64,000 nt of DNA from contig SZWC01000580.1 of the NCBI GenBank assembly GCA_023375785.1, positions 227,621 to 291,620 of the forward strand. The letters run 5' to 3'. Numbering within the stretch: the first letter of the stretch is position 1; every line of letters starts with the position of its first letter. The DNA is from Penium margaritaceum (lineage: Eukaryota; Streptophyta; Zygnematophyceae; Desmidiales; Peniaceae). The position numbers and the translations under genes are program-made. The notes below the pieces were generated by a model. The model worked only from the letters and a program-made list of their open reading frames with translations, was not told the DNA's origin and ran no database searches. Positions 21,089 through 34,962 of the stretch are shown here, one piece after another.

Positions 21089-24000
21089 GTTTTCAACGTT
21101 GACGACACACTGTGAAATCCGTTTGGTCATGGTTTGTGACATATGCCTACTTTGGTTTGTTACTGTACATGGTTACCACGTCGTGTCATTACGTGTCGAA
21201 GGTCTTTGTGCTTTCTTGTTGACAGCTAGTGTTCCCAAACCATTGTTAGCCCCCTCTGACTATCTGTGACTCAAGTTGTGAGTTGTAAATGTTGACCACA
21301 TGAAGTGAAATTCTTTGTTCATGGTCAGTGACATATGCATACTTTGGTTGGTCACTGTACATTGTAGCCACACTGTGCCACTACATATTGAAGGTATCTG
21401 TACTTGCTAGTCGATTACTAGTATTCACAACCCATTAGCTTCCACCCTGACCATTTGTCACTCGTTTTATGAGTTGTCAAAGTTTACCACACTTAGTGAC
21501 ATTGTTTTGTCATGGTCAGTGACATATGCCTACTTTGGTTGGTCATCGTGCATGGTATCCACACCGTGCCACAACGTATTGAAGCTCCTTGTGCTTGCTA
21601 TTTGATACTTGGTATTCCCAAACAATTCTTTCCCCCTCTGACCATTTTTGACTCGTATCATGAGTTGTCAACGTTGACCACACACAACGGATTTCTTTGG
21701 TCAAAGGTAGTACATATGCCTACTTTGGTCGGTCATTGTGCATGGTAGCCACACCGTGCTACTACTGACTGAAGGTTGTTGTACTTGTTAGTTGAGAACT
21801 GATATTCCCATAGCATTGTTTCGTCCCCTGACCGTTTGTGACTCGTGTTATGGTTGGTCAACGTTGACCACCCATATTGAAATTCTCTGGTCATGGTCAG
21901 TGGCATATGCCTAGTCTGGTTATTTGGTGTGCATAGTAGCCACACCGTGCCACAACGTATTGAATTTCTTTGTCCTTTCTAGTAGATACATAGGGTTCCC
22001 AAACCACTGTCTCTCCCTCTGACCATTTGTGACTCGTGTTATGAGTTGTCAATGTTGACCACACATAATGGACTTCTTTGGTCATAGTCAGTAACATATG
22101 CATCCTTTCGTTGGTCACTTTGCACGCTAGCTACACCGTCCCACTACTTGTTGAAAATATTTCTACTTGCTAGTTGATAACTAGTGTTCCCAACCCATGG
22201 TTTCCCCCACTGACCATTTGTGACTCGTGTTATGAGTTTTCAACGTTGACCACACACTGTGAAATCCATTTGGTAATGGTTAGTTACATATGCCTACTTT
22301 GGTTTGTCCGTTTACATGGTTACCACGCGGTGTCACTACATATTGAAGGTATTTGTGCTTTCTAGTTAATAGCTAGTGTTCCCAAACCATTGTTACCCCC
22401 CTTTGACTATCTGTGACTCGTGTTGTGAGTTGTCAACGCTGACCACATGAAGTGAAATTCGTTGTTCATGGTCAGTTTCACGTGCATACTTTGGTTGGTC
22501 ACTATACATGGTAGCCACGCTGTGCCACTACATATTGAACATATTTGTACTTACTACTTGATAACTAGTATTCACAAACCATTGTCTTCAACTCTGACCA
22601 TTCGTGACTCGTGTTATGAATCGTCAAAGTTTACCACACTTAGTGACATAATTTGGTCATGGTCAGTGACACATGCCTACCTTGGTTGGTCATCGTGCAT
22701 GGTATCCACACCGTGCCACAACGTATTAACGTGCTTGCTAGTTAATACCTGCTGTTTCCAAACCATTGTCTCCCCCTCTGACCATTTGTGACTCCTATTA
22801 TGAGTTCTCAACGTTGACCATACACAGCTGATTTCTTTGGTCAAAGGCAGTACATATGCCTACTTTGGTCGGTCATTGTGCATGGTAGCCACACCGTGCT
22901 TTTACTGATTGAAGGTCTGTGTACTTGCTAGTTGAGAACTGATATTCCCAGACCACTCTTTCCCCCTCTGACCATTTGTGACTCGTGTTATGGTTGGTGA
23001 ATGTTGACCACCCATATTGAAATTCTTTGGTCATGGTCCGTGACATATGCCTAGTTTAGTTGTGTGGTGTGCATAGTAGCTTCACCGCGCCACCACGTAT
23101 TGAAGTTCCTTGTCCTTTCTAGTCGATACATAGGGTTCCCAAACCATTGTCTCTCCCTTTGACCATTTGTGACTCGTTTTATGAGTTGTCAATGTTGACT
23201 ACACATAGTGGAATTCTTCGGTCATAGTCAGCGACATATGCATCCTTTGGTTGGTCACAGTGCACGCTAGCCACACCGTGCCACTACTTGTTGAAAATAT
23301 TTCTACTTGCTAGTTGATAACTAGTATTCCCAGCCCATGGTTTCCCCCACTGACCATTTGTGAATCGTGTTATGAGTTTTCAACATTGACCACACACTGT
23401 GAAATCCGTTTCGTCATGGTTAGTGACATATGCCTACTTTTTTTGTCACTGTACATGGTTACCACGCCGTGTCACTACATATGAAAGGTATTTGTGCTTT
23501 CTAGTTAATACCTAGTGTTCCAAAACCATCGTTACCCCCCTTTGTCTATATGTGACTCGTCTTGGGAGATGTCAACGTTGACCACATGAAGTGAAGTTCG
23601 TTGGTCATGGTCAGTGACATATGCATCCTTTGGTTGGTCACTGTGCATGGTAGCCACGGTGTGCCACTACATATTGAAGGTATTTGTACTTGCTACTCCA
23701 TAACTAGTATTCACAAGCCATTGTCTTCCACTCTGACCATTTTTGACTCGTGTTATGAGCTGTCAACGTTTACCACACTTAGTGACATTATTTGGTCATG
23801 GTCAGTGACATATGCCTACTTTGGTTGGTCATCGTGCATGGTATCCACACCGTGCCAAAACGTATTGAAGGTCCTTGTGCTTGCTAGTTGATACTTGGTA
23901 GTCCCAAACCATTGTTTCCCCCTCTGATCATTTGTGACTCGTATTATGAGTTCTCAATGTTGACCACACACGGTGTATTTCTTTGGTCAAAGGCAGTACA

Positions 24001-27000
24001 TATGCCAACTTTCGTCGGTCATTGTGCATGCTAGCGATACCGTGCTTCTCCTGACTGAAAGTCGTTGTACTTGCTAGTTGAGAACTGATATTCCCATAGC
24101 ATTTTTTCCTCCCCTGACCGTTTGTGACTCGTGTTATGGTTGGTCAACGTTGACCACCCATATTGAAATTCTCTGGTCATGGTCTGTGACATATGCCTAG
24201 TTTGGTTGTTTGGTGTGCATATTAGCCACACCGTGCCACTACGTATCAAAGTTCTTTGTCCTTTCGAGTCGATACATAGGGTTCCTAAACCATTGTCTCT
24301 CCCTCTGACCATTTATGACTCGTGTTATGAGTTGTCAATGTTGACCACACATAGTGCACTTCTTCGGTCATAGTCAGTGACATATGCATCCTTTGGTTGG
24401 TCACTGTGCACGATAGCCACACCGTGCCACTACTCGTTGACAATATTTCTACCCGCTAGTTGATAACTAGTGTTCCCAACCCATGGTTTCCCCCACTGAC
24501 CATTTGTGACTCGTGTTATGAGTTTTCAACGTTGACCACACTGTGTGAAATCCGTTTGGTCATGGTTAGTGACATATGCCTACTTTTGCTTGTCACTATA
24601 CATGGTTACCACGGTGTGTCACTACGTATTGAAGGTCTCTGTGCTTTCATGTTGATAGCTAGTGTTCCCAAACCATTGTTACCCCCTCTGAATATCTGTG
24701 ACTCGTGTTGTGAGTTGTCAACATTGACCACATGAAGTGAAATTCATTGTTCATGGTCAGTGACATATGCGTATTTTGGTTGGTCAGTGTGCATTGTAGC
24801 CACACTGTGCCACTACATATTGAAAGTATTTGTACTTGCTACTCAATAACTAGTATTCACAAACCATTATCTTCCACCCTGACCATTTGTGATTCGTGTT
24901 GTGAGTTGTCAAAGTTTACCACACATGGTGACATTTTTTGGTCATGGTCAGTGACATATGCATACCTTGGTTGGTCATCGTGCATGGTATCCACACTGTG
25001 CCACAACGTATTATAGCTCCTTGTGCTTGCTATTTGATACTTGGTGTTCCCAAAGAATTGTTTCCCCCTCTGACCAATTGTGACTCATGTTATGAGTTGT
25101 CAACGTTGACCAGACACAACGGATTTCTTTCCTCAAAGGCAGTACATATGTCTCCTATGGTCGGTCATTGTGCATGGTAGCCACACCGTGCTATTACTAA
25201 CTGAAGGTCGTTGTACTTACTAGTTGAGAACTGACATTCCCAAACCATTGTTTCCTCCCCGGACCGTTTGTGACTCGTGTTATGGCTGGTCAACGTTGAC
25301 CACCCATATTGAAATTCTCTGGTCATGGTCAGTGACATTTGCCTAGTTTGGATGTTTGGTGTGCATATTAGCCACACCGTGCCACTACGTATTGAAGTTA
25401 TTTGTCCTCTCTAGTCCATGCATAGGGTTCCCAAACCATTGTCTCTCCCTCTGACCATTCGTGACTCGTGTTATGATTTGTCAAAGTTGACCACACACAG
25501 TGGACTTCTTCGGTCATAGTCAGTGACGTATTCATCCTTTGGTTGGTCGCTGTGCACGCTAGCCACACCGTGCCACTACTTGTTGAAGTTCTTTGTACTT
25601 GCTAGTTGATAAGTAGTGTTCCTAACCCATTGTTTCCCCCTCTGACCATTTGTGACTCGTGTGATGAGTTTTCAATATTGACCACACACTATGAAATTCG
25701 TTTGGTCATGGTTTGTGACATATGCCTACTTTGGCTTGTCACTGTACATGGTTACCACGCCGTGTCACTACATATTGAAGGTATTTGTGCTTTCTAGTCA
25801 ATAGCTAGTGTTCCCAAACCAATGTTACCCCCTTTTGACTATCTGTGATTCGTGTTGTGAGTTTTCAATGTTTACCACGCTTAGTGACATTATTTGGTGA
25901 TGGTCAGTGACATATGCCTACTTTGGTTGGTCATCGTTCATGGTATCCACACCGTGCCACATCTTATTGAAGGTCCTTGTGCTAGCTAGTTGATACCTGG
26001 TGTTCCCAAACAATTGTCTCCCCCTCTGACCATTGTGACTCCTATTATGAGTTGTCAATGCTGACCATACACAGCAGATTTCTCTGGTCAAAGGTAGTAC
26101 ATATGCCTACTTTGGTCGGTCATTGTGCATGGTAGCCACACCGTGCTTATACTGATTGAAGGTCTCTGTACTTGCTAGTTGAGAACTGATATTCACAGAC
26201 CATTGTTTCCCCCTCTGACCGTTTGTGAATCGTGTTATGGTTGGTGAATGTTGACCACTTATTGAAATTCTTTCATCATGGTCAGTGACATATGCCTAGT
26301 TTGGTTGTTTGGTGTGCATAGTAGCCACACTGTGGCACTACGTATTGAAGTTCTTTGTCCTTTCTAGTGGATACATAGGGTTCCCAAACCATTGTCTCTC
26401 CCTCTAACCATTTGTGACTCGTGTTATGAATTGTCAATGTTGACCATACATAGTGGAATTCTTCAGTCATAGTCAGTGACGTGTGCATCCTTTGGTTGGT
26501 CACTGTGCACGCTAGCCACACCGTGCCACTACTTGTTGAAAATCTTTCTACTTGCTAGTTGATAACTAGTGTCCCCAACCCATGGTTTCCCCCACTGACC
26601 ATTTGTGACTCGTGTTATGAGTTTTCTACGTTGACCACACACTGTGAAATCCGTTTGGTCATGGCTTGTGACATATGCCTATTTTGGGTTATCACTGTAC
26701 ATGGTTACCACACCGTGTCATTACGTATCGAAGGTATTTGTACTTTCTTGTTGACAGCTAGTGTTCCCAAACCATTGTTAGCCCCCTCTGACTATCTGTG
26801 ACTCAAGTTGTGAGTTGTAAATGTTGACCACATGAAGTGAAATTCTTTGTTCATGGTCAGTGACATATGCATACTTTGGTTGGTCACTGTGCATTGTAGC
26901 CACACTGTGCCACTACATATTGAAGGTATTTGTATCTGCTAGTCAGAAACTGGTATTCGCAAATCATTATCTTCCACCCTGACCATTTGTGACTCGTGTT

Positions 27001-30000
27001 ATGAGTTGTCATGGTTTACCACACTTAGTACCATTATTTGGTAATGGTCAGTGACATATGCCTACTTTGGTTGGTCCTTGTGCATCTTATCCACACTGTG
27101 CCACAACCCATTGAAGCTCCTTGTGCTTGCTATTTGATACTGGGTGTTCCCAAACCATTGTTTTCCACTCTGATCATTTGTGAGTCGTGTTGTAAGTTGT
27201 CAACGTTGACCACACACAGCGGGTTTCTTTGGTCAAAGGCAGTACATATGCCAACTTTGGCCGGTCATTGTGCATCGTAGCCACACCGTGCTACTACTGA
27301 CTGAAGGTCGTTGTACTTGCTAGTTGAGAACTGATATTCCCACAGCATTGTTTCGTCCCCTAATAGGTTCTGACTCGTGTTATGGGTGGTCAACGTTGAC
27401 CACCCATATTTAGATTATCTGGTCATGGTCAGTGACATATGCCTAGTTTGGTTGTTTGGTGTGCATATTAGCCACACCGTGCCACTACGTATTGAAGTTC
27501 CTTCTCCTTTCTAGTTGATACATAGGGTTCGCAAACCATTGTCTCTCCCTCTAACCTTTTGTGACTCGTGTTATGAGTTGTCAGTGTTGACCACACATAG
27601 TGGACTTCTTCGGACATAGTCAGTGACATATGCATCCTTTGGTTGGTCACTGTGCACGCTAGCCACACCGTGCCACTACTTGTTGAAAATATTTCTACTT
27701 CCTAGTTGATAACTAGTGTTCCCAACCCATGGTCTCCCCCACTGACCATTTGTGACTCGTGTTATGAGTTTTCAACGTTGACCACACACTGTGAAATCCG
27801 TTTGGTCGTGGTTTGTGACACATGCCTACTTTGGTTTGTCACTGTACATGGTTACCACACCGTGTCATTACGTATCAAAGGTCTTTGTGCTTTCTTGTTG
27901 ACACCTAGTGTTCCCAAACCATTGTTACCCCCAGTGACTATCAGTGACTTGTGTTGTGAGTTGTAAATGTTGACCACATGAAGTGAAATTCTTTGTTCAT
28001 GATCAGTGACATATGCATACTTTGGTTGGTGAGTGTGCATTGTAGCCACACTGTGCCACTACATATCGAATGTATTTGTACCTGCTAGTGAATAACTAGT
28101 ATTCACAAATCATTGTCTTCCACCCTGACCATTTGTGACTCGTGTTATGAGTTGTCAAGGTCTACCACACTTAGGGCCATTATTTGGTCATGGTGAGTGA
28201 CATATGCCTACTTTGGTTGGTCATCGTGCATGGTATCCACAATGTGCCACAACGTATTGAAGCTCCTTGTGCTTGCTATTTGATACTCTGTGTTCCCAAA
28301 CCATTGTTTCCTACTCTGATCATTTGTGACTAGTATTATGAGTTGTCAACGTTGACCACACACAACATATTTCTTTGGTCAACGGTAGTACATATGCCTA
28401 CATTGGCCGGTCATTGTGCATGGTAGCCACACCGTGCTACTACTGACTGAAGGTCGTTGTACTTGCTACTTGAGAACTGATATTCCCATAACATTGTTTC
28501 CTCCCCTGCCCGTTTGTGACTTGTGTTATGGATGGTCAACGTTGACCACCCATATTGAAATCATCTGGTCATGGTCAGTGACATATGCCTAGTTTGGTTG
28601 TTTGGTGTGCATAGTAGCCACACCGTGCCACTACGCATTTGAGTTCTTTGTCCTTTCTAGTTGATACATAGGGTTCCCAAACCATTGTCTCTCCCTCTGA
28701 CCATTTGTGACTCGTGTTATGAGTTGTCAATGTTGACCACACATAATGGACTTTTTCGGTCATAGTCAATGACATATGCATCCTTTGGTTGGTCACTGTG
28801 CACGCTAGCCACACCGTGCCACTACTTGTTGATAAGCTTTCTACTTGCTAGTTGATGACTAGTGTTCCCAATCCATGGTTTCCCCCGCTGACCAGTTGTG
28901 ACTCGTGTTATGAGTTTTCAACGTTGACCACACTGTGAAATCTGTTTGGTCATGGTTTGTGACACATGCCTACTTTGGTTTGTTACTTTACATGGTTACC
29001 ATGCTGTGTCATTACGTATCAAAGGTCTTTGTGCTTTCTTGTTGAAAGCTAGTGTTCCTTAACCATTGTTAGCCCCCTCTGACTATCTGTGACCCGTGTT
29101 GTGAGTTGTAAATGCTGACCACATGAAGTGCAATTCTTTGTTCATGGCCAGTGACATATGCATACTTTGGTTGGTCACAGTGCATTGTAGCCACACTCTG
29201 CCACTACATATTGAAGGTATTTGTACTTGCTAGTCGATAACTAGTATTCACACCCCATTACATTCCACCCTCACCATTTGTGACTCGTGTTATGAGTTGT
29301 CAAGGTTTTCCACACTTAGTGCCATTCTTTGGTCATGGTCAATGACATATGCCTACTTTGGTTGGTCATCGTGCATGGTATCCATACTGTGCCACAGCGT
29401 ATTGAAGCTCCTTGTGCTTGCTATTTGATACTTGGTGTTCCCAAACAATTGTTTTCCCCTCTCACCATTTGTGACTCGTATTATGAGTTGTCAATGTTGA
29501 CCACACATAGCGGGTTTCTTTGCTCAAAGGTAGTACATATGCCTACTTTGGCCGGTCATTGTGCATTGTTCTCACGCTGTGCTACTACTGACCGAAGGTT
29601 GTTGAACTTTCTTGTTGAGAACTTCTATTCCCATAGCATTGTTTCCTCCCCTGACCGTTTTTGTCTCGTGTTAAGGTTGGTCAACGTTGACCACCCATAT
29701 TGCAATTCCCTGCTCATGGTCAGTGACATATGCCTATTTGGTTGTTTGGTGTGCATACTGGCAACACCGTGGCAATACGTATTGAAGTTACTTCTCCTTT
29801 CTAGTGCATGCATAGGGTTTTCAAACCATTGTCTCTCCCTCTGACCATTTGTGAATCGTGTTATGAGTTGTCAATGTTTACCACGCATACTGGATTTCTT
29901 CAGTCATAGTCAGTGACTTATTCATCCTTTGGTTGGTCACTGTGCACGCTAGCCAAACCGTGCCACTTCTTGTTGAAATTCTTCGTACATGCTGGTTGAC

Positions 30001-30057
30001 AACTCGTGTTCCCAATCCATGGTTTCCCCCTCTCACCATTTGTGACTCGTGTTATGA
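21089..30057. repeat. Regular HOR run, eight units including one five-monomer unit
   Basis: A monomers start at 21,089, 22,236, 23,376, 24,522, 25,668, 26,621, 27,768, 28,914 and 30,058. The spacings are 1,147, 1,140, 1,146, 1,146, 953, 1,147, 1,146 and 1,144 bp. The 953-bp unit lacks its B monomer: at about 25,861 an A monomer runs directly into C (GTTTACCACGCTTAGTG). The rest keep A-F order. Confidence 0.9.
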
Positions 30058-30305
30058 GTTTTCAATCTTGACCACACACTGTGAAATTTGTTTCGTCATC
30101 GTTAAAGACATATGCCTACTTTGGCTTGTCACTGTACATGGTTACCACGCCATGTCACTACATATGAAAGGTATTTGTGCTTTCTGGTTAATAGCTTTTG
30201 TTCCCAAACCATTGTTACCCCGCTTTGACTATATGTGACTCGTGTTGTGAGTTGTCAACGCTGACCACATGAAGTGAAAGTCGTTGGTCATGGTCAGTGA
30301 CATAT

Positions 30306-30645
30306 GCATACTTTGGTTGGTCATTGTGCCTGGTAGCCATACCGTGCCACCACTTATCAAAGGTCTTTGTACTTGCTAGTCGATACCGAGTATTCCCAAA
30401 CCATTGTTTCTCCCTCTACCCATATTTGACTTGTATTATGAGTTGTGAACGTTGACCACACACACTAAACTTCTTTGGTCATGAGCAGTGATGTATGCCT
30501 ACTTGGGTAGGTCGTTGTGCACAGTAGCCACACCGTGCCAATACATATGAAATAAACGTGTACTTGCTAGAAGATACACAGTGTTTTGAGACCATGCTTT
30601 CCCCCTCTGACCATTTGTCACTCATGTTATGGGTTGCGAACGTTG
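30306..30645. repeat. G and H monomers without a spacer (recombination scar)
   Basis: A B monomer changes into G at the shared string GCATACTTTGGTTGGTCA (30,306-30,323). H follows (CACACACTAAACTTC near 30,460) and then an A-type monomer. G and H are elsewhere found next to a spacer. Here the spacer and the left part of G are missing, as expected from unequal exchange inside the shared string. Confidence 0.75.
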
Positions 30646-33600
30646 ACCACCCTTATTGAATTTCTTTGGTCATGGTTAGTGACATATGCCTATTTGGTTT
30701 GTCACTGTACGTGGTTACCACGCTGTGTCACTACATATTGAGGGTCTTTGTGCTTTCTTGTTGATAGCTAGTGTTCCCAAACCATTGTTACCCTCTCTGA
30801 CTATCAGTGACTTGTGTTGTGAGTTGTCAACGCTGACCACATGAAGTGAAATTATTTGATCATGGTCAGTGACATATGCATACTTTGGTTGTTCACTGTG
30901 CATTGTAGCCACACCGTGCCACTACATATTGAAGGTATTTGTACTTGCTAGTCAATAACTATTATTTACAACCCATTATCTTCCACCCTGACCATTTGTG
31001 ACTCGTGGTATGAGTTGTCAGGGTTTACCATACTTAGTGTCATTAGTTGGTCATGGTCAGTGACATATGCCTACTTTGGTTGGTCATCGTGCATGGTATC
31101 CACACCGTGCCACAACGTATTGAAGCTCCTTGTGCTTACTTTTTCATACTTGGTGTTCCCAAACCATTGTTTCCCCCTCTGACCATTTGTGACTCGTATT
31201 ATGAGTTGTCAATGTTGACCACACACAGCAGATTTCTTTGGTCAAAGGCAGTAGGTATGCCTACGCTGGTCGTTCATTGTGCATGGTAGCCACACCGTGC
31301 TTCTACTGACTGAAGGTCGTCGTACTTGCTAGTTGAGAACTGATATTTCCATAGCATTGTTTCCTCCCCTGAACGTTTTTGACTCGTGTTATGGTTGGTC
31401 AATGTTGACCACCCATATTGAATTTATCTTGTCATGGTCAGTGACATATGCCTAGTTTGGTTGTTTGGTGTGCATATCAGCCACACCGTGCCATCACGTA
31501 TTGAAGTTCTTTTTCCTTTCTAGTTGATACATAGGTTTCCCAAACCATTGTCAATCCCTCTGACCATTTGTGACTCGTGCTGTAAGTTGTCAATGTTGAC
31601 CACACATAGTGGACTTCTTCGGTCATAGTCAGTGACATATGCATCCTTTGGTTGGTCACTGTGCACGCTAGCCACACCATGCCACTACTTGTTGAAAATC
31701 TTTCTACTTGCTAGTTGATAACTAGTGCTCCCAACCCATGGCCTCCCCCACTGACCAGTTGTGACTCCTGTTATGAGTTTTCAGCGTTGAACACACACTG
31801 TGAAATCCGTTTGGTCATGGTTTGTGACACATGCACACTTTGGTTTGTTAGTGTACATGGTTACCACGCCGTGTCATTACGTATTGAAGGTCTTTGTGCT
31901 TTCTTGTTGAAAGCCAATGTTCCCAACCCATTGTTAGCCCCCTCTGACTATCTGTGACCCGTGTTGTGAGTTGTAAATGTTGACCACATGAAGTGAAATT
32001 CTTTGTTCATGGTCAGTCACATATGCATACTTTGGTTGGTCACAGTGTATTGTAGCCACGATGTGCCACTACATATTGAAGGTATTTGTACTTACTAGTC
32101 GATAAGTAGTATGCACAAACCATTATCTTCCACCCTGACTATTTATTACTCGTGTTATGAGTTGTGAAGGTTTACCACACTTAGTGCCATTATTTGGTCA
32201 TGGTGAATGACATATGCCTACTTTGGTTAGTCATCGTGCATGGTATCCACACTGTGCCACAACGTATTGAAGCTCCTTGTGCTTCCTGTTTGATACTTGG
32301 TGTTTCCAAACCATTGTTTCCCGATCTGACCATTGGTAACTCGTATTACGAGTTGTCAACGTTGACCACACACAGCTGATTTCTTTGGTCAAAGGCAGTA
32401 CATATGCCTTCTTTGGTCGGTCATTGTGCATGGTAGCCACACCGTGCTACTACTGATTGAAGGGCGTTGTACTTGCTAGTTGAAAACTGATATCTCCGAA
32501 CTATTGTTCCCCCCTCTTACCATTTGTGACTCGTGTTATGGTTGGTGAACGTTGACCATCCATATTGAAATTCCCTGGTCATGGTCAGTGACATATGCCT
32601 GGTTTGGTTGTTTGGTGTGCATAGTAGCCACACGGTGCCACTACGTATTGAAGTTATTTCTCATGTCTAGTGCATGCATAGGGTTCCCAAACCATTGTCT
32701 CTCCCGCTAACCACTTGTGACTCGTGTTATGGGTTGTCAATGTTGACCACGCATACTGGATTTATTCAGTCATAGTCAGTGACGTATTCATCCTTTGGTT
32801 GGTCACTGTGCACGCTAGCCAACCCATGCCACTTCTTGTTGAAATTCTTTGTACTTGCTGGTTGACAACTAGTGTTCCCAGTCCATTGTTTCCCCCTCTT
32901 ACCATTTGTGACTCATGTCATGAGTTTTCAATATTGACCACACACTGTGAAATTTGTTTGGTCATGGTTAAAGACATATGCCTACTTTGGTTTGTCACTG
33001 TACATGGTTACCACACCATGTCACTACATGTTAAAGGTATTTGTGCTTTCTGGTTAATAGCTGTTGTTCCCAAACCATTGTTACCCCACTTTGACTATAT
33101 GTGACTCGTGTTGTGAGTTGTCAGCGCTGACCACATGAAGTGAAATTCGTTGGTCATGGTCAGTGACATATGCATACTTTGGTTGGTCATTGTGCATGGT
33201 AGCCACGCTGTGCCACTACATATTGAATGTATTTGTACTTGCTACTCGAAAACTGGTATTCACAAACCATTGTCTTCCACTCTGGCCATCTGTGACCCGT
33301 GTTATGAGCTGTCAAAGTTTACCACACTCATTGACATTATTTGGTCATGGTCAGTGACATATGCCTACTTTTGTTGGTCATCGTGCATGGTATCCACACC
33401 GTGCCACAACTTGTTGAAGGTCCTTGTGCTTGCTAGTTGATACCTGATGTTCCCAGACCATTGGTTCCTCCTCTGATCATTTTTTACTCCTGTTATGAGT
33501 TGTCAATGTTGACCACACATAGTGGACTTCTTCGGTCATAGTCAGTGACATATGCATCCTTTGGTTGGTCACTATGCAAGCTAGCCACACCGTGCCACTG

Positions 33601-34369
33601 CTTGTTGAAAATCTTTCTACTTGCTAGTTGATAACTAGTGTTCCCAACCCATTGTTTCCCCCCTGACCATTTGTGACTCGTGTTTTGCATTTTCAACGTT
33701 GACCACACACTCTGAAATCCGTTTGGTCATGGTTAGTGACTAATGCCTACTTTGGTTTGTCATTGTACATGGCTACCGCATCGTTTTACTACGTATCGAA
33801 GGTCTTTGTGCTTTTTTGTTGATAGATAGTGTTTCCAAACCATTTTGACCCCCTCTGAATATCCATGACTCGTGTTGTGAATTGTCAACATTGACCACAT
33901 GAAGTAAAATTCTTTGTTCATGGTCAGTGACATATGCATACTTTGGTTGATAACTGTGAATTGTAGCAACACTGTGCCACTACATATTGAAGGTATTTGT
34001 ACTTTCTAGTTGATAACTAGTATTGAGCAACCATTATTTTTCACTCTGACCATTTGTGAATCGTCTTATGAGTTGTCAAAGTGTACCACACATGGTGGCG
34101 TTATTTGGTCATGGCCAGTGACATATACCTACTTTTGTTGGTCATTGTGCATGGTATCCACACGGTGCCAAAACGTATTGCAGCTCCTTGTGCTTGCTAG
34201 TTGATGCTTGGTGTTCCCAAACCATTGTTTCCCCCTCAGACCATTTGTGACTCGTTTTATGAGTTCTCAATGTTGACCACACACATCGGATTTCTTTGGT
34301 CCAAGGAAGTACACATGCCGACTTTGGTCGGTCATTGTGCATGGTAGCCTCAGCGTGCTACTAGTGACT

Positions 34370-34500
34370 GAAGGTCGTTGTACTTGCTAGTTGGTATCCA
34401 GTATTCCCAAACCATTGTTTCCCCCTCTCACAGTTTTTTACCCATATTATGGGGTGTGAACGTTGACCACACATAGTAAAATTACCCCCAAACCACTGTT
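34370..34500. repeat. Truncated J monomer fused to an A tail (spacer lost)
   Basis: The pre-J D monomer (CTAGTTGGTATCCAGTATTCC; CCCATATTATGGGG) is followed by about 30 bp of J (CACACATAGTAAAATTA). It then joins at about 34,484 to the 3' part of an A monomer. J, the spacer, G and H are absent. This is a deletion scar of a former spacer module. Confidence 0.7.
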
Positions 34501-34580
34501 ACCCCCTCTGAATATCAGTGAATTGTGTTGTGTTGTCAACGCTGACCACATGAAGTGAAATTCGTTGGTCATAGCTAGTG

Positions 34581-34962
34581 ACATATGCATACTTTGGTTG
34601 GTCACTGTGCATGGTAGCCACGCTGTGCCACTACATATTGAAGGTATTTGTACTTGCTAGTCGATAACTAGTATTCACAAACCATTATCTTCCACCCTGA
34701 CCATTTGTGACTCGTGTTACAAGTTGTCAAATTTTACCACACTTAGTGACATTATTTGGTCATGGTCAGTGACATATGCATACTTTGGTTGGTCACTGTG
34801 CATGGTAGCCACGCTGTGCCACTACATATTGAAGGTATTTGTACTTGCTAGTCGATAACTAGTATTCACAAACCATTATCTTCCACCCTGACCATTTGTG
34901 ACTCGTGTTACAAGTTGTCAAATTTTACCACACTTAGTGACATTATTTGGTCATGGTCAGTG
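34581..34962. repeat. Perfect 191-bp tandem duplication (B/C segment)
   Basis: 34,581-34,771 and 34,772-34,962 are identical over 191 bp by direct reading. Both share the private variant GTGTTACAAGTTGTCAAATTTT. Neighbouring monomers of the same type differ by several bases, so this is the youngest duplication in the window, or an assembly duplication. Confidence 0.9.

Noticed and set aside
29329-29844. A satellite open frame of about 170 codons, and the many 60-130 codon frames repeated across the array
   Set aside because: They recur with the monomer in both strands and several frames, start and stop at monomer variants, and use no recognisable domain. A 191-bp period is not a multiple of three, so each frame runs out after about one monomer. 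The long one is two neighbouring frames joined by chance indels.
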